The notes: generated by a model from the letters alone, not told the origin. A DNA stretch of 64,000 bases from an uncultured Prevotellaceae bacterium (GCA_947176535.1 CAMWQU010000001.1:62001-126000), one strand, 5' to 3'; shown: positions 27,846 through 37,546, numbered from the stretch's first letter. Made by a program: numbers and translations.

Positions 27846-27897
27846 ACCCATCCTCCCGCCGACGGGAACATAAAGCCCGCGCGGAAGGGACGCATCG

Positions 27898-29076
27898 TCA
27901 CAGTTCCATAGCGGAAAGTTCGGCAAGGGATTTCTGATACTCGCGTTCGGTGTCGAGCGCACGGTCTACCGTCTCATAGTACACGGCAAGTTGTATGAAG
28001 TATTCCACGATGGAAATTTCGCCGGCTTCGAGGGCCGTCTTCAGAAAGGCGGTATTGTCGGCGGTAAGAAGCGTCTCCCGATAAACGTCGGCTGCGGCCC
28101 GGAGCCCCTGCGTGCGGCGGAAGAGGGTCTCAAGATTACCGTAGAACTGCTGTCGGGCATCCGTGCGGCGCAGTTCGGCGGCGCGTACCTCCGCACGGGC
28201 CTGCTTCATGCGGTTGCGGTTCGACCACAGCGGAACGGACATGCCGAGCGCGAGGCCCCGGAAATGCTCTCCGGAGGTTTTCTCGCTCATGTAGCCGGCC
28301 GAGAACGAGGGCAGACCCATCTGCCGGCTCAGTGCCAACTGCCGATGGCTCAACTCCACGTCCCCGCCCACGTAGGCCAGCACGGGGTTCTTCGCCTCAG
28401 CGGAACGGTACCACTCCGAGAAGTATGCCGGTAGCAGCACGGGGTCATAGTCCGTGGCCGAAAGTTCCACCGGTTGGCCGCCATTCAGCCTCGCAAGCTG
28501 TGCCGCCACGGCCTCGCGTTCGGCTGCCGCACGGGCCAGTTCGGCCCCGACGGAGGCGGCGTTGAGCCTCGCACTGTTGTATTCGGGCAGCGAGATGTCG
28601 CCGTCGTCGAGACGCCTTTTCTGGGCGGCCTCTATGCTCCGGACGTTGTCCATGCGCGTGTGCAGTTCCTTCAGGAGCGCGTTATAATAAATAAGGTCTA
28701 TGCAGTATTGCTTGGCCTCCAGCAAGAGGTTCATGCGGTCGGCCCGGTATTGCCAGTCCAGCAGTTCGTTCTTCTTGGCGGTCACCTTACCTTTGGCGCC
28801 CGAAAGTGTCGCAATGTCGAAACTCTGACTCACGGTGACGTCTCTGCGGTTACCGATGGCCGAGGGGCTGCCCCAAAGGTAATTGAATCCCACTTCGGGG
28901 TCGGCCGGCAGCAGGTCGGTGCGGTTCTCCAGTTTTTGCGCTCCGGCCATCTCGCGCAGGGCCTTCAGCGTCGTGTTGTTTTCCTCGATGGAGGCAAGCA
29001 CTTCGTTCATGCCTCCTTGGGCATGCAGCAGCACGGATATGGCCGCTGCCATCAGGGTATGTAACAGTCGTTTCAT
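27898..29076 (-). CDS. TolC-family outer membrane efflux protein
   Basis: A 392-residue exported protein: signal peptide (MKRLLHTLMAAAISVLLHAQ), then two TolC/OEP repeats made of long helices (NEVLASIEENNTTLKALREM; LLPADPEVGFNYLWGSPSAI; GLALGMSVPLWSNRNRMKQA). It would form the outer-membrane channel of the RND pump encoded just upstream, as CusC/CzcC-type proteins do. Its ATG overlaps the RND stop (ATGA). No lipobox cysteine, unlike CusC. Confidence 0.9.
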   Translation of the reverse strand: MKRLLHTLMAAAISVLLHAQGGMNEVLASIEENNTTLKALREMAGAQKLENRTDLLPADPEVGFNYLWGSPSAIGNRRDVTVSQSFDIATLSGAKGKVTAKKNELLDWQYRADRMNLLLEAKQYCIDLIYYNALLKELHTRMDNVRSIEAAQKRRLDDGDISLPEYNSARLNAASVGAELARAAAEREAVAAQLARLNGGQPVELSATDYDPVLLPAYFSEWYRSAEAKNPVLAYVGGDVELSHRQLALSRQMGLPSFSAGYMSEKTSGEHFRGLALGMSVPLWSNRNRMKQARAEVRAAELRRTDARQQFYGNLETLFRRTQGLRAAADVYRETLLTADNTAFLKTALEAGEISIVEYFIQLAVYYETVDRALDTEREYQKSLAELSAMEL

Positions 29077-32000
29077 TCTTCTATACTCCTTTCCGTTGCG
29101 TTTTCGGTTATGAATTTCTTACTCGTCAGCATATACATTATCGGGATAATAAACCCGTTCAGGAACGTAGAGGTGAACAGTCCGCCCAGTATGACTTTGG
29201 CCATGGGGCTCTGTATCTCATTGCCCGGCAGGTCACCGCCCAAGACCATGGGAACAAGGGCGAGAGCCGACGTCAAGGCCGTCATGAAGATGGGGTTGAG
29301 TCGGTCGGCGGAGCCTTGCATAATGCTTTCGAGCAGGGGCAGACCCTCGGCTCGCAGGTCGTTGTAGCGGGCAATGAGCAGCATACCGTTGCGCGTGGCT
29401 ATGCCAAAGAGCGAGATGAAGCCGATGATGGAGGGAATACTGAGCACCCCGCCGGTGCACCACACGGCAAACACGCCGCCGATGAGGGCCAACGGCAGGT
29501 TGAGCAGGATGACGAGCGACAACACGACACTGCGGAACTGACTGAACAGCAGCATGAATATCACAAGTACCGAGAAGACGGAGGCGATGAGCAATATGCG
29601 CGAGGCGGCCTGCTCGCTCTCAAACTGTCCGCCGTAGGCGATGTGGTAACCGTCGGGTAGGGTGATGTTTTTCGCGATGTTGGCCTGTATGTCGTTTACG
29701 ACGCTGCGCAGGTCGCGTCCCTGCACGTTGGCCGAGATGACTATTTTGCGCGCCACGTTCTCACGGTTGATCGTGTTCGGCCCTATGTCCGACCTGACCT
29801 CGGCAATGTGACCGAACGGGATTTTCCGGCCGCCGGCGTCCACTATCATGTTCCGGATTTGCTCGGCAGTATGGCGGCTGTCGTCGGAGACTTTCAGCGT
29901 GAGGTCGAAGGCCTTATTGCCTTCATACACCTGCGAGACGGTCTCTCCGAGGAGCAGCACACTGACCATTTCGGCAAACTGCGGCATGGTGACTCCGTAC
30001 TTGGCCATCATCCCGCGCCGAGGCTCAATGCGCAACTGCGGACGGTCTACCTGCTGTTCCACATTCAGGTCGGCAAGGCCTTCTATGCCGCCGATACTTT
30101 CTTTGATTTCGTTACCGATGGCATACATCCGGTTGAGGTCGGTGCCAAAGAGTTTGATGGCAATGTTGGCCTGCGTGCCCGAAAGCATGGCATCTATGCG
30201 GTGGCTGATGGGCGAACCCACCTCGACGGAAATTCCCGGCAGCAGTTGCAAGCGCTCGCGGATGTCCTTCATCACCGCTTCCTTGCTGCGCCCGTCAAGC
30301 ACGTAGGGGGCCTCTATCTCCGAGACATTCACCCCGAGGGCGTGTTCGTCCAGTTCGGCGCGACCCGTTTTCCGGCCTACGGTCTGTATCTCCGGGATGT
30401 CGAGCAGCAGCCGCTCGGCCCTGGCGCCGAGTTTGTCCGACTCCTCAAGCGATATGCCCGGCAGCGTGCTGATGTTGATGGTAAACGAACCTTCATTGAA
30501 CGGGGGCAGGAAACTGCGGCCAAGCCCCATAAAGCCGATAAGTGCCGCAAGTGTCAGCACAACCGTGGTCGCAAGGACGATGCGCGGACGACGCATGACG
30601 GCCGCAAGGGCTTTCACATAGAGTTGCCGCAGCTTACGCGACACGAAAGGTTCTTTCTGTTCGCCACCCTCCTTTTGCCGGCCGAGCAGGTAGCTGCACA
30701 ACACGGGGGTTAGCGTGAGGGCTACAATCGTAGAGGCCACGAGAGAGGTGATGAAGGCGATGCCGAGGGGCACCAGCATGCGGCCCTCCATGCCGGAAAG
30801 GAAGAACAGGGGGACAAAGCCGGCTATGATGATCAGAGTGGAATTGAGAATCGGCATACGCACCTCGCGCGAGGCATCATAGATAACGGTCATGCGAGGA
30901 CGACGCTCAGCAGGGGGGAGCTGACTGTTCTCGCGCAGCCGGCGGAATACGTTCTCCACATCGACGATGGCGTCATCCACCAGCGAACCTATGGCTATCG
31001 CCATTCCGCCGAGGCTCATGGTATTGATGGTAAGTCCCATGAAATGAAGTGAAAGGACGGATACCAGAAGCGAAAGCGGTATCGTGACAAGCGATATTAC
31101 CGTGGTGCGCACGTTCGCCAAGAAGAGGAACAGCACGATGATAACGAATAGACCACCCTCAAGAAGTGACTGCTTCACGTTGTCCACCGAACTGCTTATA
31201 AACCGCTCCTGACGATAGATGTCTGTTGCCATTTTTACGTCGTGGGGCAGTTCCGCCTGCAGGTCAGCCAGCACAGCATCCAACCGTTCGGACAGGTCTA
31301 ATGTTCCGGTATGGGGCTGTTTGGTAACGGTAAGCATCACGGCCGGCCGGGTATTGTGTGAGGCGACGCCGGTCTTCGGTGCCTTGTTTCCTATCCGCAC
31401 TTCGGCAATGTCGGCAAGCGTCACCGAGACATCGCCGTTACTCTTCACCACAGCACGGCTGATGGCTTCCACACGGTTTGTGGCGAGCATTCCGCGTATG
31501 ATGTATTCGTTGCCATACTCATAGAGCACGCCTCCGGCGACGTTGCCGTTCATGTCCTGCACGGCGGCACGCACCTCGTCGAGACTGACCTCGTAGTGCT
31601 TCATTCGGGCCGGATTGAGCAGTATTTGGTATTCCTTTGTCTCCCCGCCGATAACGGAAACCTGCGCCACGCCGCCCACGGCAAGCAAGCGCGGACGGAG
31701 AGTCCAGTCGGCAATGGTGCGCAGCTCCTGCAATGAGGTGGTATCGGCCGTCAGAGCCACGAACATAACCTCACCCTGTATCGACGACTGCGGGCCGAGC
31801 ATCGGGGAACCGACATTCGGAGGTAGTTCCTCTTTCACTACGGCTATCTTTTCCGATACAATCTGGCGCGCACGGTAGATGTCCATACCCCAATTAAATT
31901 CGACCCACACCACGGAGAAACCCGTAGTGGAGGAAGAGCGCACACGGCGCACGTCCGTGGCTCCGTTTACAGCCGTCTCAACGGGGAAAGTAACCAGTCG

Positions 32001-32186
32001 CTCCACTTCCTCGGGAGCCATGCCGCCGGCCTCAGTCATTACCACCACGGTGGGGGCATTCAGGTCGGGAAACACATCCACGTCCATCGTCGCGGAAGTA
32101 TATAGGCCCGCCAACATCAGCAGCACAGCCGCCACAAGCACCGGCATACGGTTGGATAAAGAGAATTTTATAATTTTATTCAGCAT
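29073..32186 (-). CDS. Heavy-metal-type RND efflux pump (CusA/CzcA family)
   Basis: A 1,037-residue inner-membrane proton antiporter with 12 transmembrane helices and two large periplasmic loops. TM1 is followed by YTSATMDVDVFPDLNAPTVV, typical of the HME family. TM4 carries acidic residues D404, D405, D409 and E411 in GSLVDDAIVDVENVFRRL, the proton-relay region. The ion exported (Cu/Ag, Zn/Co/Cd or other) cannot be read safely; the usual CusA methionine triad was not located by eye. Middle gene of the adaptor-pump-channel operon. Confidence 0.93.
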   Translation of the reverse strand: MLNKIIKFSLSNRMPVLVAAVLLMLAGLYTSATMDVDVFPDLNAPTVVVMTEAGGMAPEEVERLVTFPVETAVNGATDVRRVRSSSTTGFSVVWVEFNWGMDIYRARQIVSEKIAVVKEELPPNVGSPMLGPQSSIQGEVMFVALTADTTSLQELRTIADWTLRPRLLAVGGVAQVSVIGGETKEYQILLNPARMKHYEVSLDEVRAAVQDMNGNVAGGVLYEYGNEYIIRGMLATNRVEAISRAVVKSNGDVSVTLADIAEVRIGNKAPKTGVASHNTRPAVMLTVTKQPHTGTLDLSERLDAVLADLQAELPHDVKMATDIYRQERFISSSVDNVKQSLLEGGLFVIIVLFLFLANVRTTVISLVTIPLSLLVSVLSLHFMGLTINTMSLGGMAIAIGSLVDDAIVDVENVFRRLRENSQLPPAERRPRMTVIYDASREVRMPILNSTLIIIAGFVPLFFLSGMEGRMLVPLGIAFITSLVASTIVALTLTPVLCSYLLGRQKEGGEQKEPFVSRKLRQLYVKALAAVMRRPRIVLATTVVLTLAALIGFMGLGRSFLPPFNEGSFTINISTLPGISLEESDKLGARAERLLLDIPEIQTVGRKTGRAELDEHALGVNVSEIEAPYVLDGRSKEAVMKDIRERLQLLPGISVEVGSPISHRIDAMLSGTQANIAIKLFGTDLNRMYAIGNEIKESIGGIEGLADLNVEQQVDRPQLRIEPRRGMMAKYGVTMPQFAEMVSVLLLGETVSQVYEGNKAFDLTLKVSDDSRHTAEQIRNMIVDAGGRKIPFGHIAEVRSDIGPNTINRENVARKIVISANVQGRDLRSVVNDIQANIAKNITLPDGYHIAYGGQFESEQAASRILLIASVFSVLVIFMLLFSQFRSVVLSLVILLNLPLALIGGVFAVWCTGGVLSIPSIIGFISLFGIATRNGMLLIARYNDLRAEGLPLLESIMQGSADRLNPIFMTALTSALALVPMVLGGDLPGNEIQSPMAKVILGGLFTSTFLNGFIIPIMYMLTSKKFITENATERSIEE

Positions 32187-32246
32187 CGGTCTGTATGTTC
32201 TTCTAACGGTTCATTGATAAGTATTACAGTTCATCAGTTTCCGCAT

Positions 32247-33383
32247 TCAATGGTTATGCGTATGTTCGGGTATCGCCCGGCTCATGGAGGCCAGTCTCAC
32301 AAGGTATGCGCCTTCCGTTACAACTACATCGCCGGCAGTCAGTCCTTTCCGAATCTCCGTGCGCAGGCCGTCGCTCTGCCCGACAACCACTTCCTGCTTC
32401 CGAAACACTTCATCGGCTTCCTGCACATACACGAAATACATTCCCTGTTCTTCCGTAAGGGCAGATACCGGCAGTGTTATCACTGGCTGCTTGCTGTCCG
32501 CAACGAGGTAAATATCGGCAAAGGCTCCCGGCAGCACGTCCCCAACATTGTCAAACTCAAAGAGAACAGGGATGTAGGGGGAACCGCTGTCCGTTGCCTT
32601 TCCGTAAGACAATAATTTTCCGTTCATCTGCGCCAGACTGTAAACCGTGTCGCAGTACGCCGGCCGGAAGTTCGCGCTTCTGATGTTCTTCAGTTGGCCG
32701 AAATAGTTTTCCGGGACGTCTGCCCTCAGTTGCAGATGACGGTTCCGGGCCACCACGGCCACGGGCTGCCCGGTGGTCAGATATTCGCCGTTATTCACCA
32801 AGCATCTTTTGATATATCCCGTTATTGGCGATGTCACGCTCACACCGGCCGGATTTAGTTTTCCGGACAATCCCTCATAGGCTGCCTTGGCCGTCTCGTA
32901 ACGCATACGTACTTCTTCAAAGGTTTTCTCCGATACAATCCGGTCGGCAACTAACTTTTCAGCTCTGCGATATTCGGCCTCCACGGCATCATAGGCGACT
33001 TTTGCTTTCATCACCGGGTCGCCGTCTTTCAGGGCGTGTGCCGAAAGAGTCACCAAAGTCTCTCCTTTTCTCACGGCTGTACCCTCGCCCATTGACGGCT
33101 TCGCAAAATATGCCACACCGTCGGAAGTGGCCACTACGGTCTGCTCATCTCCCGGTAAAGCCTGAATGCGTCCGCTCACCGGTATCACCGCACTAAACGG
33201 GCGGAGCACTACCCTTTCTGTCTGCAAACCGGCTTCCTTTGCCTGCATCTTACTGAAATAGATTTCTCCTTCGTGCTTTTTCACGCCATTTTCCTCACCG
33301 GCCGCTTCATCGTGTTTGTGGCCGCAACTTACTGAAAGTGTTGCGACAAATGCAACCATCGTTAGCTTCATCAGTCCTTTCAT
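32247..33383 (-). CDS. RND efflux periplasmic adaptor lipoprotein (CusB/CzcB type)
   Basis: 378 residues: lipoprotein signal with lipobox LSVSC (C20) followed at once by GHKHDE, a barrel-sandwich hybrid/lipoyl part (VVATSDGVAYFAKPSMGEGT and ITGYIKRCLVNNGEY), a helical hairpin (about 115-165) and beta-barrel and membrane-proximal domains. Histidines at both ends (GHKHDE and EHTHNH) could bind metal ions (inference). It joins the pump to the TolC protein. First gene of the operon; a TAATTTTG element lies 28 bases upstream. Confidence 0.92.
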   Translation of the reverse strand: MKGLMKLTMVAFVATLSVSCGHKHDEAAGEENGVKKHEGEIYFSKMQAKEAGLQTERVVLRPFSAVIPVSGRIQALPGDEQTVVATSDGVAYFAKPSMGEGTAVRKGETLVTLSAHALKDGDPVMKAKVAYDAVEAEYRRAEKLVADRIVSEKTFEEVRMRYETAKAAYEGLSGKLNPAGVSVTSPITGYIKRCLVNNGEYLTTGQPVAVVARNRHLQLRADVPENYFGQLKNIRSANFRPAYCDTVYSLAQMNGKLLSYGKATDSGSPYIPVLFEFDNVGDVLPGAFADIYLVADSKQPVITLPVSALTEEQGMYFVYVQEADEVFRKQEVVVGQSDGLRTEIRKGLTAGDVVVTEGAYLVRLASMSRAIPEHTHNH

Positions 33384-33410
33384 CGTTCATCTGGTTTAAT
33401 GTTTCGGGTA

Positions 33411-33418
33411 CAAAATTA
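33411..33418 (-). promoter_or_regulatory. -7 promoter element of the efflux operon
   Basis: Reverse strand TAATTTTG upstream of the adaptor gene. No well-spaced TTTG was found, so the match is partial. Confidence 0.45.
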
Positions 33419-33483
33419 CGACATTGTCGCCGCAACTCAGTTGCAAACTGCACATCTGCCCATAAAAGATAAAAAGGGAGCGA

Positions 33484-33515
33484 TTTGCTTTTTCAGACAG
33501 AGAGTAGTATCTTTG
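33484..33515 (+). promoter_or_regulatory. Promoter of the MGMT-like gene
   Basis: TTTG (33484-33487), 20-base gap, TATCTTTG (33508-33515): a full match to the Bacteroides promoter pattern, 40 bases before the ATG. Confidence 0.75.
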
Positions 33516-33555
33516 CAGGGAGTAACATTCACCGAGACACAATACATACAGATAA

Positions 33556-33891
33556 ATGAAAGACACACCTTGCCGCATGAGCCCCGAAGAAGCACGGGCA
33601 TTTCAGGATGCCGTACTGGAGATCGTTGCCCAGATACCGCGGGGGCGGGTAACGACTTACGGCACCATCGCGACACTGGCCGGTTGGCCCGATCACTCGC
33701 GCATGGTCGGACGCACATTGCGCTACACACCGGGGGCAGAAAAACTGCCCTGCCATCGTGTGGTAAATGTCGCAGGGCGCACTGCTCCGGGATGGATGCA
33801 GCATCGCCCCTTATTGGAAGCGGAAGGTGTTCATTTTCTGCCAAACGGCCATGTAGACCTGAAACGGCATCTGTGGGAACTCAGACAATAG
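33556..33891 (+). CDS. MGMT-family DNA alkyl repair protein, single-domain
   Basis: A 111-residue protein equal to the C-terminal DNA-binding/active-site domain of O6-alkylguanine-DNA alkyltransferase: IPRGRVTTYGTIATLAGWPD (helix-turn-helix), then LPCHRVVN. The PCHRV cysteine that accepts the alkyl group is present, whereas alkyltransferase-like (ATL) proteins have Trp there. Like ATLs it lacks the N-terminal domain. It may be an active minimal methyltransferase or a damage-recognition protein; the cysteine favours activity. Own promoter, divergent from the efflux operon. Confidence 0.88.
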   Translation: MKDTPCRMSPEEARAFQDAVLEIVAQIPRGRVTTYGTIATLAGWPDHSRMVGRTLRYTPGAEKLPCHRVVNVAGRTAPGWMQHRPLLEAEGVHFLPNGHVDLKRHLWELRQ

Positions 33892-33994
33892 AACTATAAA
33901 ATAAACAAAGGATGCTAAAAAAATAGGGCCGGCCGATGAGAAGTAATACTTTTATTTTGTAACTTCGCACCAATAACCATTAAAACATTGTATT

Positions 33995-34582
33995 ATGAAT
34001 AAATTTGAATTGATGGTTCTACCCTACGCCCACGAGGCATTGGAACCCGTGATTAGCCGTGAGACCATTGCTTTCCACTACGAAAAGCATTTGGCCACTT
34101 ACGTGAACAACCTGAATGCTCTGCTGCCCAGAAGCGGATTGGAGGATTTGCCTTTAGCGGAGATTGTGAAACAGGCGAAAGGCGGCATCGCCAACAATGC
34201 CGGACAGATTATGAATCATGAAATGTATTTCGGTCAGTTCCGCAAGCCTCAGGAGAATAATATGCCCGACGGTGAACTGCTGGAAGCCATTGATGAAACA
34301 TTCGGCTCGTTTGCCAAGTTCAAGGAAGAGTTCGTAAAGGCCGGCACAACGCTGTTCGGCTCCGGCTGGGTATGGTTGTCTGCCAAGGAAGACGGTTCCC
34401 TTGTCATCACACAGGAGACGAATGCTGCCAATCCCGTGCAGCACGGTCTACGCCCTCTGCTCACATTCGACGTTTGGGAACATGCCTACTACCTCGACTA
34501 CCAGAACCGCCGCGCCGACCATCTCGCCGCATTATGGGATATCATTGACTGGGACATCGTAGAGAAGCGCGCCACACGATAA
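33995..34582 (+). CDS. Superoxide dismutase, Fe/Mn family
   Basis: Converts superoxide to hydrogen peroxide and oxygen in the cytosol, protecting an anaerobe during oxygen exposure. The 195 residues carry the metal ligands: H in FHYEKHLATYV, H in IMNHEMYF, and D and H in FDVWEHAYYLDYQNRR. Fe versus Mn use is not fixed by these motifs, and Bacteroides enzymes can use both. A weak TAACTTCG element precedes the gene. A strong terminator, shared with the convergent GHL10 gene, follows. Confidence 0.95.
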   Translation: MNKFELMVLPYAHEALEPVISRETIAFHYEKHLATYVNNLNALLPRSGLEDLPLAEIVKQAKGGIANNAGQIMNHEMYFGQFRKPQENNMPDGELLEAIDETFGSFAKFKEEFVKAGTTLFGSGWVWLSAKEDGSLVITQETNAANPVQHGLRPLLTFDVWEHAYYLDYQNRRADHLAALWDIIDWDIVEKRATR

Positions 34583-34611
34583 AATAGGTTCATTACCTAC
34601 TTAATAAAAGA

Positions 34612-34650
34612 AAGTGCCGTATCATTAAATCTTGATACGGCACTTCTTTT
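34612..34650 (+). terminator. Terminator after the superoxide dismutase gene
   Basis: 13-bp perfect stem AAGTGCCGTATCA/TGATACGGCACTT, loop TTAAATCT, then CTTTTT. It also abuts the convergent GHL10 gene end. Confidence 0.9.
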
Positions 34651-36164
34651 TATAGCGTCACTTTCTTCTTAACGGGTCGGGACTCGTTTTGCAAACGGTC
34701 GAGTGCTGTAATAATGTAAGTGTACTTTATCTGTCCACCGGCATAAGGCAGACGCAGGAACGTATCCGAAGTAACGGCTACAATATGCGAAGGGTCGCCA
34801 ATGTCCTGCGGTTCGCCCGGAGCAAAACGATAAACAACGTACTTCACAGCCTTTTCCATTTCTATGGACAGATTCTTCTTTGCCTTCAACTTGGGAGCCG
34901 TCCAAAAGAGTACCGGCCCGTCAGGCATCCACAGCACTTTCGCCTTGCGCACCTTTCCGGGTGCCTTTCCGTCCATCCACGGCATCAAGGGTTGCAGGGC
35001 CAGATATGGATGATACGACTGACGGAGGATGGTAGTGTAGTTGGCAGGATTGTCCACACATGCCTTGGCGTACCACTGACAAGAACCTTGTACGGCGGGC
35101 AAACTGCGCTGGAGATTGTATTTCTGATAGACCTGATGTACCTGCGGATTGGTGGTGTCGGTGTATTTGACGGTGCGCTCCACATCCTGACCAATGATGA
35201 GCGGACGCTGCGGAGCGTTATCATTCCACCACCGGGCAAGCGTGGCATAGTCAGCGGCACGGTTACCAATCTCCCAATAGAGCTGCGGAATGTTGTAATC
35301 CACCCATCCCCGGCGCACCCATTCAAGCACATCGGCGTAAAGGTCGTCATAGTTCTGCAGACCGTTTGTCGCACTGCCATTGGGGTCGTTCCTCTGATTA
35401 CGGTAAATGCCGAAAGGTGACACGCCGAACTTCACCCACGGTTTGGTCTGACGAATAGTCTGGTAAAGCTCGTAAATGAACATATTGACATTCTGTCTGC
35501 GCCAGTCCTCGCGGTTCATGCCTTGCCCGTAGGCAGCATACGATCTATCATCGGGAATGGGGAGGCCTGCCACAGGATAGGGATAAAAATAGTCGTCAAT
35601 GTGCAGACCGTCTATGTCATAGCGGCTGACAATGTCCTGCACCACCTGACAGATGTACTGCCGGTTTTCGGGAATACCGGGGTCGAAGAGCAAAAGGCCG
35701 TCGTATGAGAAAAAGCGGTCGGGATGCTGCAAATAGTACGCACTCGTCAGTTCGGGTGTGCCTTTCGTCTTTGCCCGATAAGGGTTTATCCACGCATGCA
35801 GCTCCATTCCCCGCCGGTGGCACTCGGCGACCATCCACTCCAAGGGGTCCCACATGGGATTGGGAGCCATGCCCTGCCGCCCTGTCAGGAAACGACTCCA
35901 AGGCTCAAAACGGCTCTGATACAACGCATCGCCCTCGGCACGTACCTGAAAGAGTATGACATTGATGTTGGCCTTCTGCAACTCATCAAGCTGATAGGTC
36001 AGCGTCTGCTGCATGCGATCGCGTCCCATGCCGCACCACTGGTTATTGACACACTGAATCCACGCACCGCGAAACTCACGCTTCGGCTGCGTCTGCGCCG
36101 GGCAATGGGCTATCCATAACTGACAACCGACAGCCAGCAACAGCATAAAAAGTCTTTTACTCAT
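34650..36164 (-). CDS. Family 10 glycosyl hydrolase-like (GHL10/DUF187) secreted protein
   Basis: 504 residues with a signal peptide (MSKRLFMLLLAVGCQLWIAH, cleavage before QTQP). The GHL10 TIM barrel spans about 28-370: REFRGAWIQCVNNQWCG, NVILFQVRAEGDALYQS, RGMELHAWINPYRA, YDIDGLHIDDYFYPYP and VKFGVSPFGIYRN. A fibronectin-like C-terminal domain (about 420-504) follows. Relatives are thought to act on glycans, possibly peptidoglycan-related or capsule polysaccharides; activity is not established for this protein. A leftward TATCTTTG element lies at 36190-36197. Confidence 0.88.
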   Translation of the reverse strand: MSKRLFMLLLAVGCQLWIAHCPAQTQPKREFRGAWIQCVNNQWCGMGRDRMQQTLTYQLDELQKANINVILFQVRAEGDALYQSRFEPWSRFLTGRQGMAPNPMWDPLEWMVAECHRRGMELHAWINPYRAKTKGTPELTSAYYLQHPDRFFSYDGLLLFDPGIPENRQYICQVVQDIVSRYDIDGLHIDDYFYPYPVAGLPIPDDRSYAAYGQGMNREDWRRQNVNMFIYELYQTIRQTKPWVKFGVSPFGIYRNQRNDPNGSATNGLQNYDDLYADVLEWVRRGWVDYNIPQLYWEIGNRAADYATLARWWNDNAPQRPLIIGQDVERTVKYTDTTNPQVHQVYQKYNLQRSLPAVQGSCQWYAKACVDNPANYTTILRQSYHPYLALQPLMPWMDGKAPGKVRKAKVLWMPDGPVLFWTAPKLKAKKNLSIEMEKAVKYVVYRFAPGEPQDIGDPSHIVAVTSDTFLRLPYAGGQIKYTYIITALDRLQNESRPVKKKVTL

Positions 36165-36189
36165 ATTCTTCGAGAAGTTAATATCTCCA

Positions 36190-36197
36190 CAAAGATA
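36190..36197 (-). promoter_or_regulatory. -7 promoter element of the GHL10 gene
   Basis: Reverse strand TATCTTTG, 25 bases before the ATG at 36164. No matching TTTG 20 bases further upstream. Confidence 0.5.
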
Positions 36198-36265
36198 TAA
36201 AATAATTATGAATTGTATGTCCGGCTGCTACGAAAAAGTTATGAAGAAGGGTTATTGATGTAGTT

Positions 36266-36982
36266 CTATGAGTATACCATTAGTCCTAATATAAATATCC
36301 CTAAGACTATAAATAAAATAGTCTTTAAAGCAAAAACTTCTTCTTTCAGATCATCAAGTTGTCTTTGCAGTTCCTGCTTCTCTTTATACAACTTGCTCAT
36401 CCCCTCTTTATAACTGTTGAATTGTGCTATATTGAAACCTTTGAACTTGTAAATGAAAGTGTAACCATTGGTATAACTGGATTTGATTATCTCGTCTTGG
36501 TCATCATCTACAACGAAATCTTTACAGGAGTCTTTAGACGTTCCATAACTAACAGCAGGGAGAGATGTACAATCGTGTTCTAACCTGCTAAAACCAGCTC
36601 TTAGAAATTCTGTCAAAGGTTCTATATCTTCTTTGTTCAAATACAAATTCTCCATACTTGTAACGAGGTCGTCTCGCCTATTGAAACGAACTAATTTACC
36701 GTTCGTAGCAAGGTAGAATATTGTGTTCTCAAACAAAGAGAAAAGGCCATCAATGCGCACAAGCATCAAAGCATTCAAAACAACACACAAGCCAATGTAT
36801 CTATCTTGTTGGAGTTTGCGGATGTAAGCATAGTACATGAGATTACCATCTCTATGGATCGCAATCTGTGTGGTTGATTTCACATTAGCGGAAAACTTTT
36901 GGAAAATTGAAGAGGTATAATCGTCAGGATATTGAGAATAGCCACTATTAAATTCTCCAAACAGATAAACCGATACATTCAT
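36266..36982 (-). CDS. Unknown tail-anchored protein (cassette gene 5)
   Basis: Not recognised. 238 residues: an N-terminal alpha/beta region (1-95, with NVSVYLFGEFNSGY and RYIGLCVVLNALMLVRIDGL), a middle acidic stretch (VDDDQDEI), a short coiled coil (about 192-218, KEKQELQRQLDDLKEEV) and one C-terminal transmembrane helix (220-237, ILFIVLGIFILGLMVY). There is no signal peptide, so the bulk should face the cytosol. The alternating strand/helix pattern of the first 95 residues loosely resembles that of cassette gene 3 and small longin/roadblock-like domains (weak inference). It starts three bases after the retropepsin gene stop, at the end of a compact AT-rich operon. Confidence 0.75.
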   Translation of the reverse strand: MNVSVYLFGEFNSGYSQYPDDYTSSIFQKFSANVKSTTQIAIHRDGNLMYYAYIRKLQQDRYIGLCVVLNALMLVRIDGLFSLFENTIFYLATNGKLVRFNRRDDLVTSMENLYLNKEDIEPLTEFLRAGFSRLEHDCTSLPAVSYGTSKDSCKDFVVDDDQDEIIKSSYTNGYTFIYKFKGFNIAQFNSYKEGMSKLYKEKQELQRQLDDLKEEVFALKTILFIVLGIFILGLMVYS

Positions 36983-36985
36983 AAT

Positions 36986-37546
36986 TTATTTCAGTTTGAA
37001 GTTAATAGTTTGACTCTCATTATCAACAGCGTATGCCGCTAGTCGATTCAGTACCTCATTGCCTAAAAGAAGAGGGGCATTGTTGTTCGCTGATACGGTC
37101 GCAGTTACATCTGTACAACGAATCTTACCATCAAGGACAACTTCCTTCAGATTGACAACCATGTTCTCGACAATACTGCCATCAGCTATTTGCGACTGAC
37201 TAACGCCGATAATATCATCCTGCGTTAGGTAGCCTTTCTGATAAAGATAGTTTGCTTCTGCTACTGAAATCAATGTTCCGGAACAACCCGTATCAAAAAC
37301 CATTTCAAAACCAAAGCCATTTACAGAAACCTTAACGTACTTTACACCATTTTTCTCTGTAAATGGTATAGAAACAATTTCTGCATCCGTCATTCGCTCA
37401 TAATCTGAACTGATGCTATTCTCATAAGCGAGCGTATCTATCTCTGTATCTGCTCCGCTATCATAGAAAGCGGGATTTTTCTTCTTTCCGCCACATGCTA
37501 CAACCAATATAGCAGCGAAAAATAGTGTACTATATTTTACCATCAT
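36986..37546 (-). CDS. Retropepsin-like aspartic protease lipoprotein (cassette gene 4)
   Basis: 186 residues. Lipoprotein signal MMVKYSTLFFAAILVVACGG (lipobox VVAC, C18), linker, then a single retropepsin-like domain (about 60-186): VKVSVNGFGFEMVFDTGCSG with the catalytic D85-T86-G87, the flap region (VSQSQIADGSIVENMVV) and a late hydrophobic LLLGNEVLNRL. As with retroviral proteases, one domain supplies one aspartate, so a dimer would be needed. Predicted to sit on the periplasmic side, processing a partner (inference). Overlaps the preceding gene by ATGA. Confidence 0.85.
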   Translation of the reverse strand: MMVKYSTLFFAAILVVACGGKKKNPAFYDSGADTEIDTLAYENSISSDYERMTDAEIVSIPFTEKNGVKYVKVSVNGFGFEMVFDTGCSGTLISVAEANYLYQKGYLTQDDIIGVSQSQIADGSIVENMVVNLKEVVLDGKIRCTDVTATVSANNNAPLLLGNEVLNRLAAYAVDNESQTINFKLK

